Positions 42,914 to 51,532 of a stretch of DNA of 64,000 nucleotides are shown piece after piece (positions within the stretch are counted from its first letter, which is position 1; every line of letters starts with the position of its first letter). The notes beneath the pieces were generated by a model that was not told the origin of the DNA, did not search any database, and was given only the letters and a program-made list of their open reading frames with translations. Made by a program: the position numbers and the translations under genes. Source of the stretch: Micavibrio sp. (GTDB lineage: Bacteria; Pseudomonadota; Alphaproteobacteria; Micavibrionales; UBA2020); contig JAPWJZ010000008.1 in NCBI GenBank assembly GCA_028283745.1, positions 124,001 to 188,000 on the forward strand. Direction: 5' to 3'.

Positions 42914-43855
42914 TTATATAACCGCTGCCGCCATTTGCGGGGCAGCGGGGGCCATGGCGGCCTCCTCCCGCGCCAGCAGCATGCGCGTCATGTCATCGCG
43001 GAAGGCGCTGGCATCGGCGACGAACGGCACGATAAAGCGCATGTTGCCGCCGGAAACGAAGATGACGCTGGCGTAACCCAGCAGCATGCCCATGGGCGTT
43101 GCCATGACATCCACCGCCTCAATCTTGCTGTACGGCAGCTCGATCGTGCGGGTGCTGAAGCCGCCGCCCGACATCACCACGCGGCGGTCGGTTGCCGCCA
43201 GCAAAAGGTAACGCTTGGTCTGAATTTCAATGAACAGCACAATCGCCGCCACCACAAGAAAGTAAAGCGCGAGCAGGGCGGAAAAGAACAGCGCAATCAC
43301 CGCGCCCAGCGCAAGGGCAATGCCCTTCCAGTAAATGCCGGTGCTGATGGCTGCCTGGTGGATAACGCGCTCCCCCGGCAGCAGCAGCGTTGCCAGTATG
43401 CCGCTGGCCTCAACCGACGGCACGGCAAAGCCGCCGTCTTCCGCGGGCGCGGCGGGCAGGCCGCTGTCATTTTCAAGCGGCGCAACGGCTTCCCCGAAAT
43501 GTTCAGGCGTATCATCCGCCATGACAAGGCGGTCAGCTGCGGCTTGCGCAATAACGCTTTCAGGCGGTGCGGCATAGGCAGCAGCGGCGGCATCACCAGA
43601 CGGCGCTGCTTCAATGCGTACATCCTGGCGCAGGTCATACTGCGCGGTGCGGAATTGCGTATCGGCGGCGTATTGTTCGGTTTGGGGCGCGGCGTTCATG
43701 CCGTCAGCTGCAACAGCATCCGGCAGCGGGTTGCTGGTAATAATATCGTCGCCGGTATTTTCGGCCATATGGCTTTCCGTACCTATTTCACCGTTCGGCA
43801 AAATCGGGCGGGCAGGGGGCGTGGCGGGATTGCGGGGCTGCACGGGGTTTTGCAT
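42914..43855 (-). CDS. PH-domain (YdbS-like) membrane protein with long disordered N-terminus
   Basis: 313 residues from the ATG at 43855, preceded by GGAGAAA. The first ~165 residues are low-complexity (Ala, Pro, Glu, Asp). Then LLPGERVIHQAAISTGIYWKG, two adjacent membrane helices (IALALGAVIALFFSALLALYF region), KRYLLLAATDRRVVMSGGG and TRTIELPYSKIEAVDV form a bacterial PH-like domain. Converges on DUF4189 with 8 bases between. Role unknown. Confidence 0.75.
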   Translation of the reverse strand: MQNPVQPRNPATPPARPILPNGEIGTESHMAENTGDDIITSNPLPDAVAADGMNAAPQTEQYAADTQFRTAQYDLRQDVRIEAAPSGDAAAAAYAAPPESVIAQAAADRLVMADDTPEHFGEAVAPLENDSGLPAAPAEDGGFAVPSVEASGILATLLLPGERVIHQAAISTGIYWKGIALALGAVIALFFSALLALYFLVVAAIVLFIEIQTKRYLLLAATDRRVVMSGGGFSTRTIELPYSKIEAVDVMATPMGMLLGYASVIFVSGGNMRFIVPFVADASAFRDDMTRMLLAREEAAMAPAAPQMAAAVI

Positions 43856-43948
43856 GGGTTTTCTCCAAAACGGGTTAAAGCACAGGTGTTCTAAAAGCGC
43901 CAACAGGCCAGACGGCATTTGGTTGCGGCAAGAATTTGATGGAACTTT

Positions 43949-43977
43949 GACGCTTCCCCGTCTTTTGGGTAGAGTCG
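43949..43977 (+). promoter_or_regulatory. Sigma70-like promoter of the DUF3833 gene
   Basis: TTGACG (43949-43954), 17-base spacer, TAGAGT (43972-43977). The ~90-base leader would contain a hairpin (CCCCAA at 44013-44018 with TTGGGG at 44025-44030) followed by GGTTTTG, which might attenuate. Confidence 0.5.
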
Positions 43978-44074
43978 GGTCAGGAAAGGGCGCCATGCCT
44001 GCCATGTAGCCGCCCCAAAATCACTTGGGGCCGGTTTTGTTCAGGCGTTTCAAGGCGCTGTTGGTTTGAAAGTC

Positions 44075-44560
44075 ATGTCCAGTTGCTGCGGCGTTAATGT
44101 TTCCACCTATGAAGGCCGCCAGCCGGCGCTTGACCTTCGCGATTATTTCAACGGCCCGCTTGAAGCCGAAGGCGTATTTTTTAACCGCAAGGGCGTCATT
44201 CAGCGCCAGTTCCATATGGAGCTGACGGGCGCATGGCAGGGCAACAGCGGCACGCTGGATGAACATTTCATTTACAGCAACGGCCAGAAACTCCACCGCC
44301 TCTGGAAAGTCGTCATGAATGATGACGGCAGCTTTGTCGGCAGCGCGGACGACCTTGTCGGCAATGCCATTGGCCGCCAGTGTGGTAATGCGTCAAATAT
44401 GAAGTACACCCTGAAGGTGCCGAAAGGAAACAAAACCGTCGCCATCAACATGGATGACTGGCTTTATAAAGTCAGCGATGCCGTCGTCATCAACCGTGTC
44501 AGGGCCACCAAGTTCGGCTTTCGCGTCGGTGAATTGTTCATCACCTTCCGCAAGAAGTAA
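44075..44560 (+). CDS. DUF3833 family protein
   Basis: 161 residues from the ATG at 44075. Matches DUF3833 throughout: LDLRDYFNGPLEAEGVFFNR, FHMELTGAWQGNSGTLDEHF, VGSADDLVGNAIGRQCGNA, INMDDWLYKVSDAVVINR and a final FITFRKK. DUF3833 proteins are usually lipoproteins; here the N-terminus is short (SSCCGVNVSTYEG) and lacks the hydrophobic core. Five bases before the next gene, so cotranscribed with it. Confidence 0.85.
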   Translation: MSSCCGVNVSTYEGRQPALDLRDYFNGPLEAEGVFFNRKGVIQRQFHMELTGAWQGNSGTLDEHFIYSNGQKLHRLWKVVMNDDGSFVGSADDLVGNAIGRQCGNASNMKYTLKVPKGNKTVAINMDDWLYKVSDAVVINRVRATKFGFRVGELFITFRKK

Positions 44561-44565
44561 TCATC

Positions 44566-45201
44566 ATGTCCGGCTGGCTGTCATCTCTTCCGCAAACCGC
44601 GCAGCTATTGCTGGTCGGCCCCGTCATGCAAAAACAGCTGACGGCGGTTGAACTGGCGGCGCTTGACCTTGCAGGTGCAACGCAGGTGGCCGTCGATGGC
44701 GGCATCAACTACGCGCCCGCACCGCATTTGTGGGCGGGAGATGGTGATTCCGGCGCCATGCCGAAAAACATTCCCGCATACTTCAAGGAAAGCCAGGATT
44801 TAACCGACCTGCGCTTTTGTCTTGGCGGCCTGCGCGATGGCGCGTGGACGCAGCTGCACCTTATCGGCTTCCTCGGCGCGCGGCGCGACCATGAACTTGC
44901 CAACCTTGGTGAAATTGAAACGGAATTAAAGCAGCGACCCAAAATGCGCGAAGCTGTTTTTTACGATGACGCACTGCAGCCCGCGCTGCGTTTTTTCCAA
45001 AGTGGCACGCATACCGTTACGCTGCACGGCGCGTTTTCCCTCCTGGTATTCAGTGAAGCGGTTATTAATTTATCCGGTGCTTGCGAATATCCGGCAAGCG
45101 CGCTGGTGCTGCCGCCGCTGTCGGGGCAGGGTATTTCCAACGTCGGCAATGGCGATATTAACATCCATTCAACGCAGCCGTTTCTGGTTATTTTGCGCTA
45201 G
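44566..45201 (+). CDS. Thiamine pyrophosphokinase-like protein
   Basis: 211 residues. VAVDGGINYA, LWAGDGDSG, DLTDLRFCLGGL and LHLIGFLGARRDHELANLGEI are the hallmarks of thiamin pyrophosphokinase (ATP/Mg-binding DGDS and K/DLTD). The C-terminal thiamine-binding beta domain is present but shortened (GQGISNVGNGD). The usual K in KDxTD is replaced, so catalysis may differ. It converges on the next gene with a 14-base overlap. Confidence 0.75.
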   Translation: MSGWLSSLPQTAQLLLVGPVMQKQLTAVELAALDLAGATQVAVDGGINYAPAPHLWAGDGDSGAMPKNIPAYFKESQDLTDLRFCLGGLRDGAWTQLHLIGFLGARRDHELANLGEIETELKQRPKMREAVFYDDALQPALRFFQSGTHTVTLHGAFSLLVFSEAVINLSGACEYPASALVLPPLSGQGISNVGNGDINIHSTQPFLVILR

Positions 45202-45910
45202 GCCGTTTTGCTGTATTGCAGGCGCCGGCAAAAGGCGCAATTGCATCTGCGCCATCAAGGCTGAAAATCGACCGCCATAATTCCACATCGTTGTAATTCG
45301 CGGCTTCCTGCAGGCGCGTGGGGTCGGCGGCGGCGTGGCCGAAGCCGGTGGCAAATTGGTCGGCCACGGTTTTAAGGTCGCCGTCGCCATCGTAAATCAT
45401 GAAGACGATTTGTTTCGGTCCGCGCGTCGCCTCCGGCATGGGCCTTGTGCCGCCGGTCATTTTTGCGAATCCGCCGCCGCCGCTTTCGTAATGGGCATAG
45501 CGCGCGGCCCTGCCCGCCATAAACACCCGGCGGCCATTCACATAGGCCTGTGCCAGATTACCCGCTTCATCAAAGTCGGCCGATATATTCCACCGCCAGA
45601 TGTAAAGGTCGCACAGGTTAATGTCGTATACGTATTTCTCAATCTCCGCCCGCGCGGGGTTGATGTACAGCTTGCCGCCGCCCTGCGCCACAAAGGCCGC
45701 CCGCAGCGCCGCCCGCGGCGTTCCCAGCGGATAGGTGCGCTCGATAAAATCGCGCATCAGGTCCAGCGTTTTATAATTTTCAAACTTGAACGGTGCGGGG
45801 GCTGCGGCGGTTACATCCGCGCCCTGCATCGTTTGCGCATAGACGGGTGCGGCCATAAGCAGCATGGCTGCACAGGCGACGGTGAAAAAGAATGTGGCCG
45901 TATTTTTCAT
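45188..45910 (-). CDS. Exported hypothetical protein
   Basis: 240 residues from the ATG at 45910, with a signal peptide (1-25, ending VYAQ). Not recognised. Contains DFIERTYPLGTPRAALRAAF, which resembles the SmpA/DUF-type envelope helix, and INLCDLYIWRWNISADFDEAG, an apparent beta hairpin region. A longer frame to 46105 is basic and lacks a start site. Overlaps the thiamine gene by 14 bases, tail to tail. Confidence 0.6.
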   Translation of the reverse strand: MKNTATFFFTVACAAMLLMAAPVYAQTMQGADVTAAAPAPFKFENYKTLDLMRDFIERTYPLGTPRAALRAAFVAQGGGKLYINPARAEIEKYVYDINLCDLYIWRWNISADFDEAGNLAQAYVNGRRVFMAGRAARYAHYESGGGGFAKMTGGTRPMPEATRGPKQIVFMIYDGDGDLKTVADQFATGFGHAAADPTRLQEAANYNDVELWRSIFSLDGADAIAPFAGACNTAKRPSAK

Positions 45911-46129
45911 GGTGCGCTTTTTTGCTCGGTTTAAAAACAGCGTGATCGCCAAGTCTGCCTTTTTCAAGTCTACCCTTTTTAACGCGCGTTTACAAAAGCG
46001 GCGACTATGAAAAAAACGTGTGTGGGGTAAGCCGCGGCGGCATTTACCTTTGCATCCCTTGGCCCGGGCCGCTATAAATAATCTCCGGTAAAAAAAATGA
46101 CGCAATCTGGCAGGTGATCAGGATAACGC

Positions 46130-46939
46130 ATGGCTGACGCGGAACCGCCCCAGAAACAACCGCAAGTAAATATCGATGCTCCGGCAATGCCGGAGGTCAC
46201 CACACCACCGACGGAACAGCCCGCCGAAACGCAAGACCAGGTACCCGCCGCCTCAACACCCCGCCGCCCGCTGAAACGCTGGCTGTTTGAAAAGGGCATC
46301 GATGCCGCAGGCTTTGGCGGCGTGCTGAAGGCCTGGCGCGCCGAAGGCAACCGTTTTCGCAACGTCATGAAAAGCATTGGCACCAAGGCGGCGGATATGG
46401 CGGCGGGGCGCGCTGTTTCCACCACCATGCGGCTTATTGCCATTACATGGGTTGCGGGCATGATTGGCGGCGTTTCAACAATCGGCTCGGTGGCGCTGCT
46501 GGCGGTTGCGGCGGGTGTTTCCAGCGGCATTTACAGCTACCACAAAGATTACCTTACCGCCCGCCTGCGCGGCCCCAAGGAACAGCGGCGGCAGGTGAAA
46601 TACCTTGATATGAAGCGCGCCAAAAGCGCGGGGCTTTCTTTCCTGTCCGGCACGGCGAACGGCTTGTTCGGTGCGTGGCTGGCGAAGACCGGCATTTTGC
46701 AGGCCGTGCTGGGCCGCGTGAAAGATTTTATTTTCAGCGGCGGCGGCTTGTTGCAGAACAGCTTCAACACTGCCGCCGCGCCCGCCCTGCCATTGAGTGC
46801 CGAATCACGCGGGGCCAGCCTGTCCGGCAGCTTCGCCGTGGCGGCGGCGGATACGCGGGTGGCGGCCCTTCCGGCGTGCGCGCCGGTTATGGCTCTACAG
46901 CCCCCTGCGGCCGCAACGGCGCCGAAACTTGCGGCATAA
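46130..46939 (+). CDS. Hypothetical membrane protein
   Basis: 269 residues, not recognised. Pro/Glu/Gln-rich N-terminus (1-45), basic amphipathic region (RWLFEKGIDAAGFGG), one or two membrane segments (about 102-130), another hydrophobic Gly-rich stretch (190-215) and an Ala/Pro-rich tail. Composition is native. It stops 34 bases before the promoter of the next gene. Confidence 0.6.
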   Translation: MADAEPPQKQPQVNIDAPAMPEVTTPPTEQPAETQDQVPAASTPRRPLKRWLFEKGIDAAGFGGVLKAWRAEGNRFRNVMKSIGTKAADMAAGRAVSTTMRLIAITWVAGMIGGVSTIGSVALLAVAAGVSSGIYSYHKDYLTARLRGPKEQRRQVKYLDMKRAKSAGLSFLSGTANGLFGAWLAKTGILQAVLGRVKDFIFSGGGLLQNSFNTAAAPALPLSAESRGASLSGSFAVAAADTRVAALPACAPVMALQPPAAATAPKLAA

Positions 46940-46972
46940 ATTTACATAAAATAATAAACGGCAGATTTAACG

Positions 46973-47001
46973 TTGACATAACTATTGTCGCTGCCTATGG
47001 T
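46973..47001 (+). promoter_or_regulatory. Sigma70-like promoter of the nucleotidyltransferase-like gene
   Basis: TTGACA (46973-46978), 17-base spacer, TATGGT (46996-47001), about 46 bases before the ATG at 47047. Perfect -35 and ideal spacing. Confidence 0.6.
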
Positions 47002-47046
47002 CTGGCCAGTTCAATATAAAATGTCATCGCAGGAAAGCTAAACCCC

Positions 47047-48162
47047 ATGGTGCAACCGCCACGGCCCTGGCCGCGCCCCACCAGCTATGAAGACCAGCTG
47101 TCTGAAATTATCGCCCGCGGCGATGTGCAGCAGGCGCGTGACCATTTTGATTCCATTTTCTGGGATAACCGCAAGGACCGCCCCAACTGGCAGCACCTGA
47201 AAATTGCGCTGCTGCGCGAAGATGTGCCGATGATGCGACTGCTCGCGACCTGGGGCGCGCAGCCGTCGGACGATGACATGAGCCAGTTCAAGGCGCTGGC
47301 AAAAGACAAGTACGCAGATTATTTGCGCCTGCTGCGCCAGTCGGGCCTTCGCGGCATGAACACCGACTGGGCGGTATTGCCCGCGGTTGAGCCTGCCGCC
47401 GCGCCTGCCGCGGCTGTTCTGCTCGATCCCATCAAGCGCATTCCCGCCGAATGGCTGGCGGTGCTGAAGGCCTTCCGCACCAGGGGCGCGGATGAAGCCG
47501 TGATTGCCGGCGGTGCCCTGCGCGATACCTATAACGGCGGCCCCGTGAAGGACGTGGATATTTTCCTGCGCGCCCGCGGCAACCAGAAAAAGCACAAAGC
47601 ATTTTTGGAAGAAGTTTTTGCCGAAGCCGGCATTAAAGTCATCGAACAGGCTGCCGGCTGGCACGGGTACGACCGTATCGTGGCCAATTTCCCGGCGCCC
47701 GAAACGACGAAGGAAAAGCTGAGCCACGATTTCGGCCTTGTCGCCAAACGCCAGTCCGAAAGCTGGACGGTGGTGGCTGGTCCGCAAAAAACCGAATACA
47801 ACATTATTTTCATTGAAGATGATGTTGACCGCAAACTTTCCGCCACCGTCGCCCGCCATGAGCAGCGCGATATTTTTGCGGGCGGGCTGCTGGCCGCCTT
47901 CGACATCGGCCTGTGCCAGATAGCAACCGACGGTACCAGCGTTGTCAGCACCGCCGAATACAAGCGCGACGTTGCCGACAAAACCATCACCTTGCTGCGC
48001 CCGAATGAATCATCGGAAGATCACCTGCGCCGCGTGGTCAAAAAATATCCGGAATGGAAACTTTCCCCCGCTGCGGAAAAGCTGCTGGCACCCGTGCGCG
48101 CGCCCAGCAGCCGCGGCGGTTACGGTTCCATCCGTCCGTCGTCCAGCTACCGGTTTTACTAA
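47047..48162 (+). CDS. Nucleotidyltransferase-fold protein with helical N-terminus
   Basis: 371 residues. Residues about 155-185 hold a poly(A)-polymerase-head-like nucleotidyltransferase pattern, VIAGGALRDTYNGGPVKDVD with DIF after it, where GG and DxD are the nucleotide and metal sites. The following region (YNIIFIEDDVD, FDIGLCQIATDG) resembles phage-type nucleotidyltransferases rather than CCA-adding enzymes. The N-terminal 110 residues are helical and weakly ankyrin-like (IARGDVQQARDHF, ALLREDVPMMRLLATWGAQP). Single gene with strong promoter and terminator. Substrate unknown. Confidence 0.7.
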   Translation: MVQPPRPWPRPTSYEDQLSEIIARGDVQQARDHFDSIFWDNRKDRPNWQHLKIALLREDVPMMRLLATWGAQPSDDDMSQFKALAKDKYADYLRLLRQSGLRGMNTDWAVLPAVEPAAAPAAAVLLDPIKRIPAEWLAVLKAFRTRGADEAVIAGGALRDTYNGGPVKDVDIFLRARGNQKKHKAFLEEVFAEAGIKVIEQAAGWHGYDRIVANFPAPETTKEKLSHDFGLVAKRQSESWTVVAGPQKTEYNIIFIEDDVDRKLSATVARHEQRDIFAGGLLAAFDIGLCQIATDGTSVVSTAEYKRDVADKTITLLRPNESSEDHLRRVVKKYPEWKLSPAAEKLLAPVRAPSSRGGYGSIRPSSSYRFY

Positions 48163-48173
48163 TTCAGTGCATT

Positions 48174-48213
48174 AAAAAAGCCGCCGGCCCTTTTACGGGC
48201 TGGCGGCTTTTTT
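48174..48213. terminator. Strong bidirectional terminator
   Basis: An 11-pair GC stem (GCCGCCGGCCC with GGGCTGGCGGC, one G-T pair), loop TTTTAC, flanked by AAAAAA on the left and TTTTTT on the right. It serves both the nucleotidyltransferase gene (plus) and the FecR gene (minus), which converge here. Confidence 0.9.
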
Positions 48214-48226
48214 ATTATATGCCCTT

Positions 48227-49096
48227 TTAGAAGGGCAGCTTTTTCAGCATGTCGTCGGGGTTCATGCCTTTTTTCTTCGGCGCGTCGCTGTGCGGCGCGA
48301 AGGGCAGGCCGCCCGGTATCACGCCATCCGGTATCACGCCACCCGGCACAAGGCCGTTGCCCGGCAGCTTCAGGAAGTTTTTAAACTGGCCGCGCAGCAG
48401 GCTTTGCTGGCCTTGGAAGCCGTCAATCCGCTTCAGCAGCAGCGCTTCACCGGCCAGGAAAACAGTGCCCTTAATAAAATCCAGCGTTTCCGGCGGGAAG
48501 GGTGCCGCCGCTGCGGGTTTCGCGGTGGCGGAGGCAATGCTTGTGCCTTGGCCCTTTGGCACCAGCACTTCGCCGCCCTGGTTTTTCACGCGGACAAGGC
48601 CTTCCTCCACGTTCACGCCATAGCCGCCCGGCAACGCGCCCGCCCAAAGTTTCGTGCCGCGAATGCCGATGTTGCCGTAGCTGGTGTTGATGGTAACGTC
48701 CGGGTCCTTCTTCTTCGCAATCAATCCGCTGACGTACTGGAACGAACCTGCCAATACGGAATAAACACCCTTGTTCTTGCTGTTATCGTCGGGGTTGAAA
48801 ATATACTGGTTCACCGTCAGTTTGCTGTTTTCCGACAACGTCATTTGCGTGTCGTCAATAAACAAAACAAAGATGCGGGATTTGGGCCCCGTTGCAATAA
48901 TGTCCTTCATGTGCACCGGCGTTTTAATCGCGGCGGCCACGGGAGATTTTCCGGGCGCGGTCACGGTGCCGGCGCCCTCCACTTCCAGAATGGTGCCAAT
49001 AATGCCAGACCCGGCATCCGCCGCCGTTGCGGCAAAGGCGGGGGCGGCAGCCAGCAGCAGCGCAAAAGCCGTAAGAGCGAAGCAAAGGTTTTTCAT
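48227..49096 (-). CDS. Exported FecR-domain protein, copy A
   Basis: 289 residues, signal peptide 1-22. FecR-type beta domain: GTILEVEGAGTVTAPG, MKDIIATGPKSRIFVLFIDD, TLSENSKLTVNQY, GSFQYVSGLI, INTSYGNIGIRGTKLWAG and VNVEEGLVRVKNQGG. The C-terminal third is specific: a helix and then a short Pro/Gly repeat (GGVIPDGVIPGGLP) encoded by near-identical 15-base units. Not next to a sigma factor or TonB receptor, so not the classic iron-sensing FecR; such stand-alone FecR proteins are periplasmic and of unknown role. Confidence 0.85.
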   Translation of the reverse strand: MKNLCFALTAFALLLAAAPAFAATAADAGSGIIGTILEVEGAGTVTAPGKSPVAAAIKTPVHMKDIIATGPKSRIFVLFIDDTQMTLSENSKLTVNQYIFNPDDNSKNKGVYSVLAGSFQYVSGLIAKKKDPDVTINTSYGNIGIRGTKLWAGALPGGYGVNVEEGLVRVKNQGGEVLVPKGQGTSIASATAKPAAAAPFPPETLDFIKGTVFLAGEALLLKRIDGFQGQQSLLRGQFKNFLKLPGNGLVPGGVIPDGVIPGGLPFAPHSDAPKKKGMNPDDMLKKLPF

Positions 49097-49268
49097 TAAA
49101 AAAATCCGTCAAAAAATGAAGTTGCAGGGTTGATGATAGCGGATTGCAAAACCGTTACCAGCGGGCATTGAAACGGGCGTTTGCCGCTATATGGCAACCG
49201 TGCCGCATATTCTCAGCCGGGCGCTGCGATGCTATCCTTCTGGCATATTTCAACCGGGGAAATTTTCC

Positions 49269-50105
49269 ATGAATCGCATTCTGCTTATTCTCGCTATCGT
49301 CCTTTTCCTGTTGGCTCCCCTTGCCGCGCGGGCGGATAACGGCGTGATTGGCACGATTATGGAGGTCGAAGGCACGGCAACCCGCACGATTGGCGGCAGC
49401 AGCGCGCCCTTGAAGCTGAATGACACGATTGGCGAAAACGATGTGATTACCACCGGCCTAAAATCCCGCCTGTTTATTTTGTTTATTGATGATACGCAGC
49501 TGACGATGGGTGAAAATTCCCGCTTTAAGGCGACCGACTTTGATTTTGACGACAAAGACACCACCAATAACCACGCCCGCTATTCCTTCCTGTCCGGCAC
49601 GTTCAATTACATGAGCGGCCTGATGACCAAGAAGACGAACCCGGATGTGAAAATCGACACCGTCTTCGGCTCCATTGGCGTGCGCGGCACGCGCCTCTGG
49701 GCGGGGGATGCAGGCGATGGCTACGGCGTGCATGTGGATGAAGGCGTGGTCGATGTTGCCAATACCGGCGGCACCGTTACCGTCAAGGCGGGACAGGGTA
49801 CTGACCTGCACAGCCGCCGCATTGCCCCCACCCGCGCCGCCGGCTGGACACGGGAGCGCCGCCAGCGCATGCAAAAAACCGTGGCTCTGCGCGATGAAGG
49901 CCTTGTCGGCCGCCGCGTTGCCCAGCAAAGCGCGCGCCAGCAGGACTTGCGCGATAAATACCGTACGCTCATGGAACGCCGCCACGGCAAGGGCGTTAAT
50001 GGAAAAGCGGGCAATGGCGCGGCTGTATCACCCGAAAAGCAGGAGCTGCGGCAGGAAAAGCTGCAGGAACGTCTTCAAAAACGCCGCCGATTCCTGAACC
50101 CGTAA
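49269..50105 (+). CDS. Exported FecR-domain protein, copy B
   Basis: 278 residues from the ATG at 49269 (GGGGAAA upstream), signal peptide 1-20. The FecR domain is parallel to copy A: GTIMEVEGTATRTIGG, ENDVITTGLKSRLFILFIDD, TMGENSRFKATDF, GTFNYMSGLMTKK and GSIGVRGTRLWAG. The C-terminal 90 residues are very Arg/Gln-rich and helical (RERRQRMQKTVALRDEGL, RQDLRDKYRTLMERRHGKG). It is divergent from copy A across 172 bases. The different C-termini suggest the pair has separate partners. Confidence 0.85.
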   Translation: MNRILLILAIVLFLLAPLAARADNGVIGTIMEVEGTATRTIGGSSAPLKLNDTIGENDVITTGLKSRLFILFIDDTQLTMGENSRFKATDFDFDDKDTTNNHARYSFLSGTFNYMSGLMTKKTNPDVKIDTVFGSIGVRGTRLWAGDAGDGYGVHVDEGVVDVANTGGTVTVKAGQGTDLHSRRIAPTRAAGWTRERRQRMQKTVALRDEGLVGRRVAQQSARQQDLRDKYRTLMERRHGKGVNGKAGNGAAVSPEKQELRQEKLQERLQKRRRFLNP

Positions 50106-50124
50106 GAGATAAGGGGCTTTCACG

Positions 50125-50835
50125 ATGACCATTAAAATTGCGGCCTTCGGTGCGCTCAACCCCGACAGCTATGATGAATTCGCCAGCTGCCTTGCGCGCG
50201 AAATGGCCAAGCTTGGCCTTGGCTACGACCTTGCAAGCGCCGCGCCCTACCCGAACGCCGAAGCCGTCTCCGCCCCCGGCCGCCCCTTGCGGGCCGAAGC
50301 CCTGCAGGACCCAGCCAAAAAACAGCAGTTGCTGGCTGCCGTCGCGGCGGATGCTGCAGCCGTTGGCGCCGCCAGCGCGGATATTTGCGTGATGCCCTGC
50401 ATGTCGATGATCGGCTTTCATGACGATGTCGAAAAAACATTAGGCAAAAATATTCTTGGCCTTGCCGCCGCCCTTGCGCAAAAATACGCGGGCATTGAAA
50501 AACTTGGCGTTATCCACATGCGGCCTGCCAGGCAGCGTATTGTTGAAATTTTTGACGGCAAAGCCACCGTGCCGGATGAAGCGCAGGCGGCAGCCCTGCT
50601 GTCGGCGGAGGATGCGGCCAAGGCCGCAAAATCCCCCGCGCCGGTTGAGGCTGTCATGCAAACGATTACCGAAAGCTGGCAGCGGGCCGGGCTTGAACAT
50701 ATTTTGTTCGCAAGGGCGGATGCCCCCAAGGCCCGCCATAGCGCCGCCGGCAGCGTCGCGCGCGTTAAAATACTCAGCCATTTTGATATTCTGGCGGAAG
50801 CGGCGGCAAAACAGGCGGCCCTGCTGCAGGCTTAA
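50125..50835 (+). CDS. Asp/Glu racemase-like protein
   Basis: 236 residues. The N-terminal IKIAAFGALNPDSYDEF, the Cys-containing MPCMSMIGFHDDVEK and IPA-like glycine-rich region LGKNILGLAAALAQKYAGI suggest the Asp/Glu/hydantoin racemase superfamily. The second catalytic Cys was not found, so a true racemase is uncertain. 19 bases after FecR copy B. Its stop overlaps the next gene's stop by 4 bases, tail to tail. Confidence 0.5.
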   Translation: MTIKIAAFGALNPDSYDEFASCLAREMAKLGLGYDLASAAPYPNAEAVSAPGRPLRAEALQDPAKKQQLLAAVAADAAAVGAASADICVMPCMSMIGFHDDVEKTLGKNILGLAAALAQKYAGIEKLGVIHMRPARQRIVEIFDGKATVPDEAQAAALLSAEDAAKAAKSPAPVEAVMQTITESWQRAGLEHILFARADAPKARHSAAGSVARVKILSHFDILAEAAAKQAALLQA

Positions 50836-51512
50836 AAAACTTCCTTAAAATCCTGCGCCACAAAGCCCAGCGGGCCGTTCAGCGTTGTAAATTCCGCGCT
50901 GAAGACATCATCCGGCAAGGCGTCATAAGCCTCCGCATCAAGGCCGCAGAAGCTGCGGAACATCGGCACCGGATAGGCGTTTTTAAACGCATCGGCCGTT
51001 ACGCAATAATGGTCGCCGAATTTATCGTGGGTATGCTTTTTATGGACCTTTAGCGCAAGCTTGCCGGGCGTGCCAAAAAATTCTGCCGCCATCACGCCGC
51101 TGTTGGTGACAAGCGCACCCCAGAAAATAAAGAACGCCACCAGAGGAATGCAGAACACGCCCAGCTTCGCCTTCAGCGGCGTCATGTTCGGCGTCTCTTT
51201 CCACGCGCCGGTCTGGTAACGCTTTAACCCGTACAGGAATGCCCATATATCAAGCGCGCAGCAGGCGCCAAAGCCAAAGTCGCGCCATGCGTCATTCGGC
51301 ACAAACAGCGGGCCGAACAGGCTGAAAACCCAAACGCCGATCACCAGCAGCGCCAGCACTTCCCGCGGGCCAAACGTTTTCCTGGCGCTCTCGGCAGGCT
51401 TGCCCGCGGCAACGGCGGCTGCGACGGATTTTTTATATTTCCGCAGCTGTAAGAAACCCGCAAGGATGATGGAGGCTAAAAAAATGCCGAAGCTGACTTT
51501 ATCCTTGAACAT
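50832..51512 (-). CDS. Hypothetical multi-pass membrane protein
   Basis: 226 residues, not recognised. Hydrophobic segments at about 5-22, 50-68, 76-94 and 112-135, then a C-terminal ~90-residue soluble domain with three Cys (HYCVTADAFKNAYPVPMF, RSFCGLDAE). No family motif identified. 20 bases after the chalcone-isomerase-like gene in the same direction. Confidence 0.6.
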   Translation of the reverse strand: MFKDKVSFGIFLASIILAGFLQLRKYKKSVAAAVAAGKPAESARKTFGPREVLALLVIGVWVFSLFGPLFVPNDAWRDFGFGACCALDIWAFLYGLKRYQTGAWKETPNMTPLKAKLGVFCIPLVAFFIFWGALVTNSGVMAAEFFGTPGKLALKVHKKHTHDKFGDHYCVTADAFKNAYPVPMFRSFCGLDAEAYDALPDDVFSAEFTTLNGPLGFVAQDFKEVF

Positions 51513-51532
51513 GACGTTCCTTCAAAAAGACA

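Noticed and set aside
48311..48355. Short direct repeats as a CRISPR or VNTR
   Set aside because: Only about three 15-base units, in frame within the FecR protein; a coding repeat.
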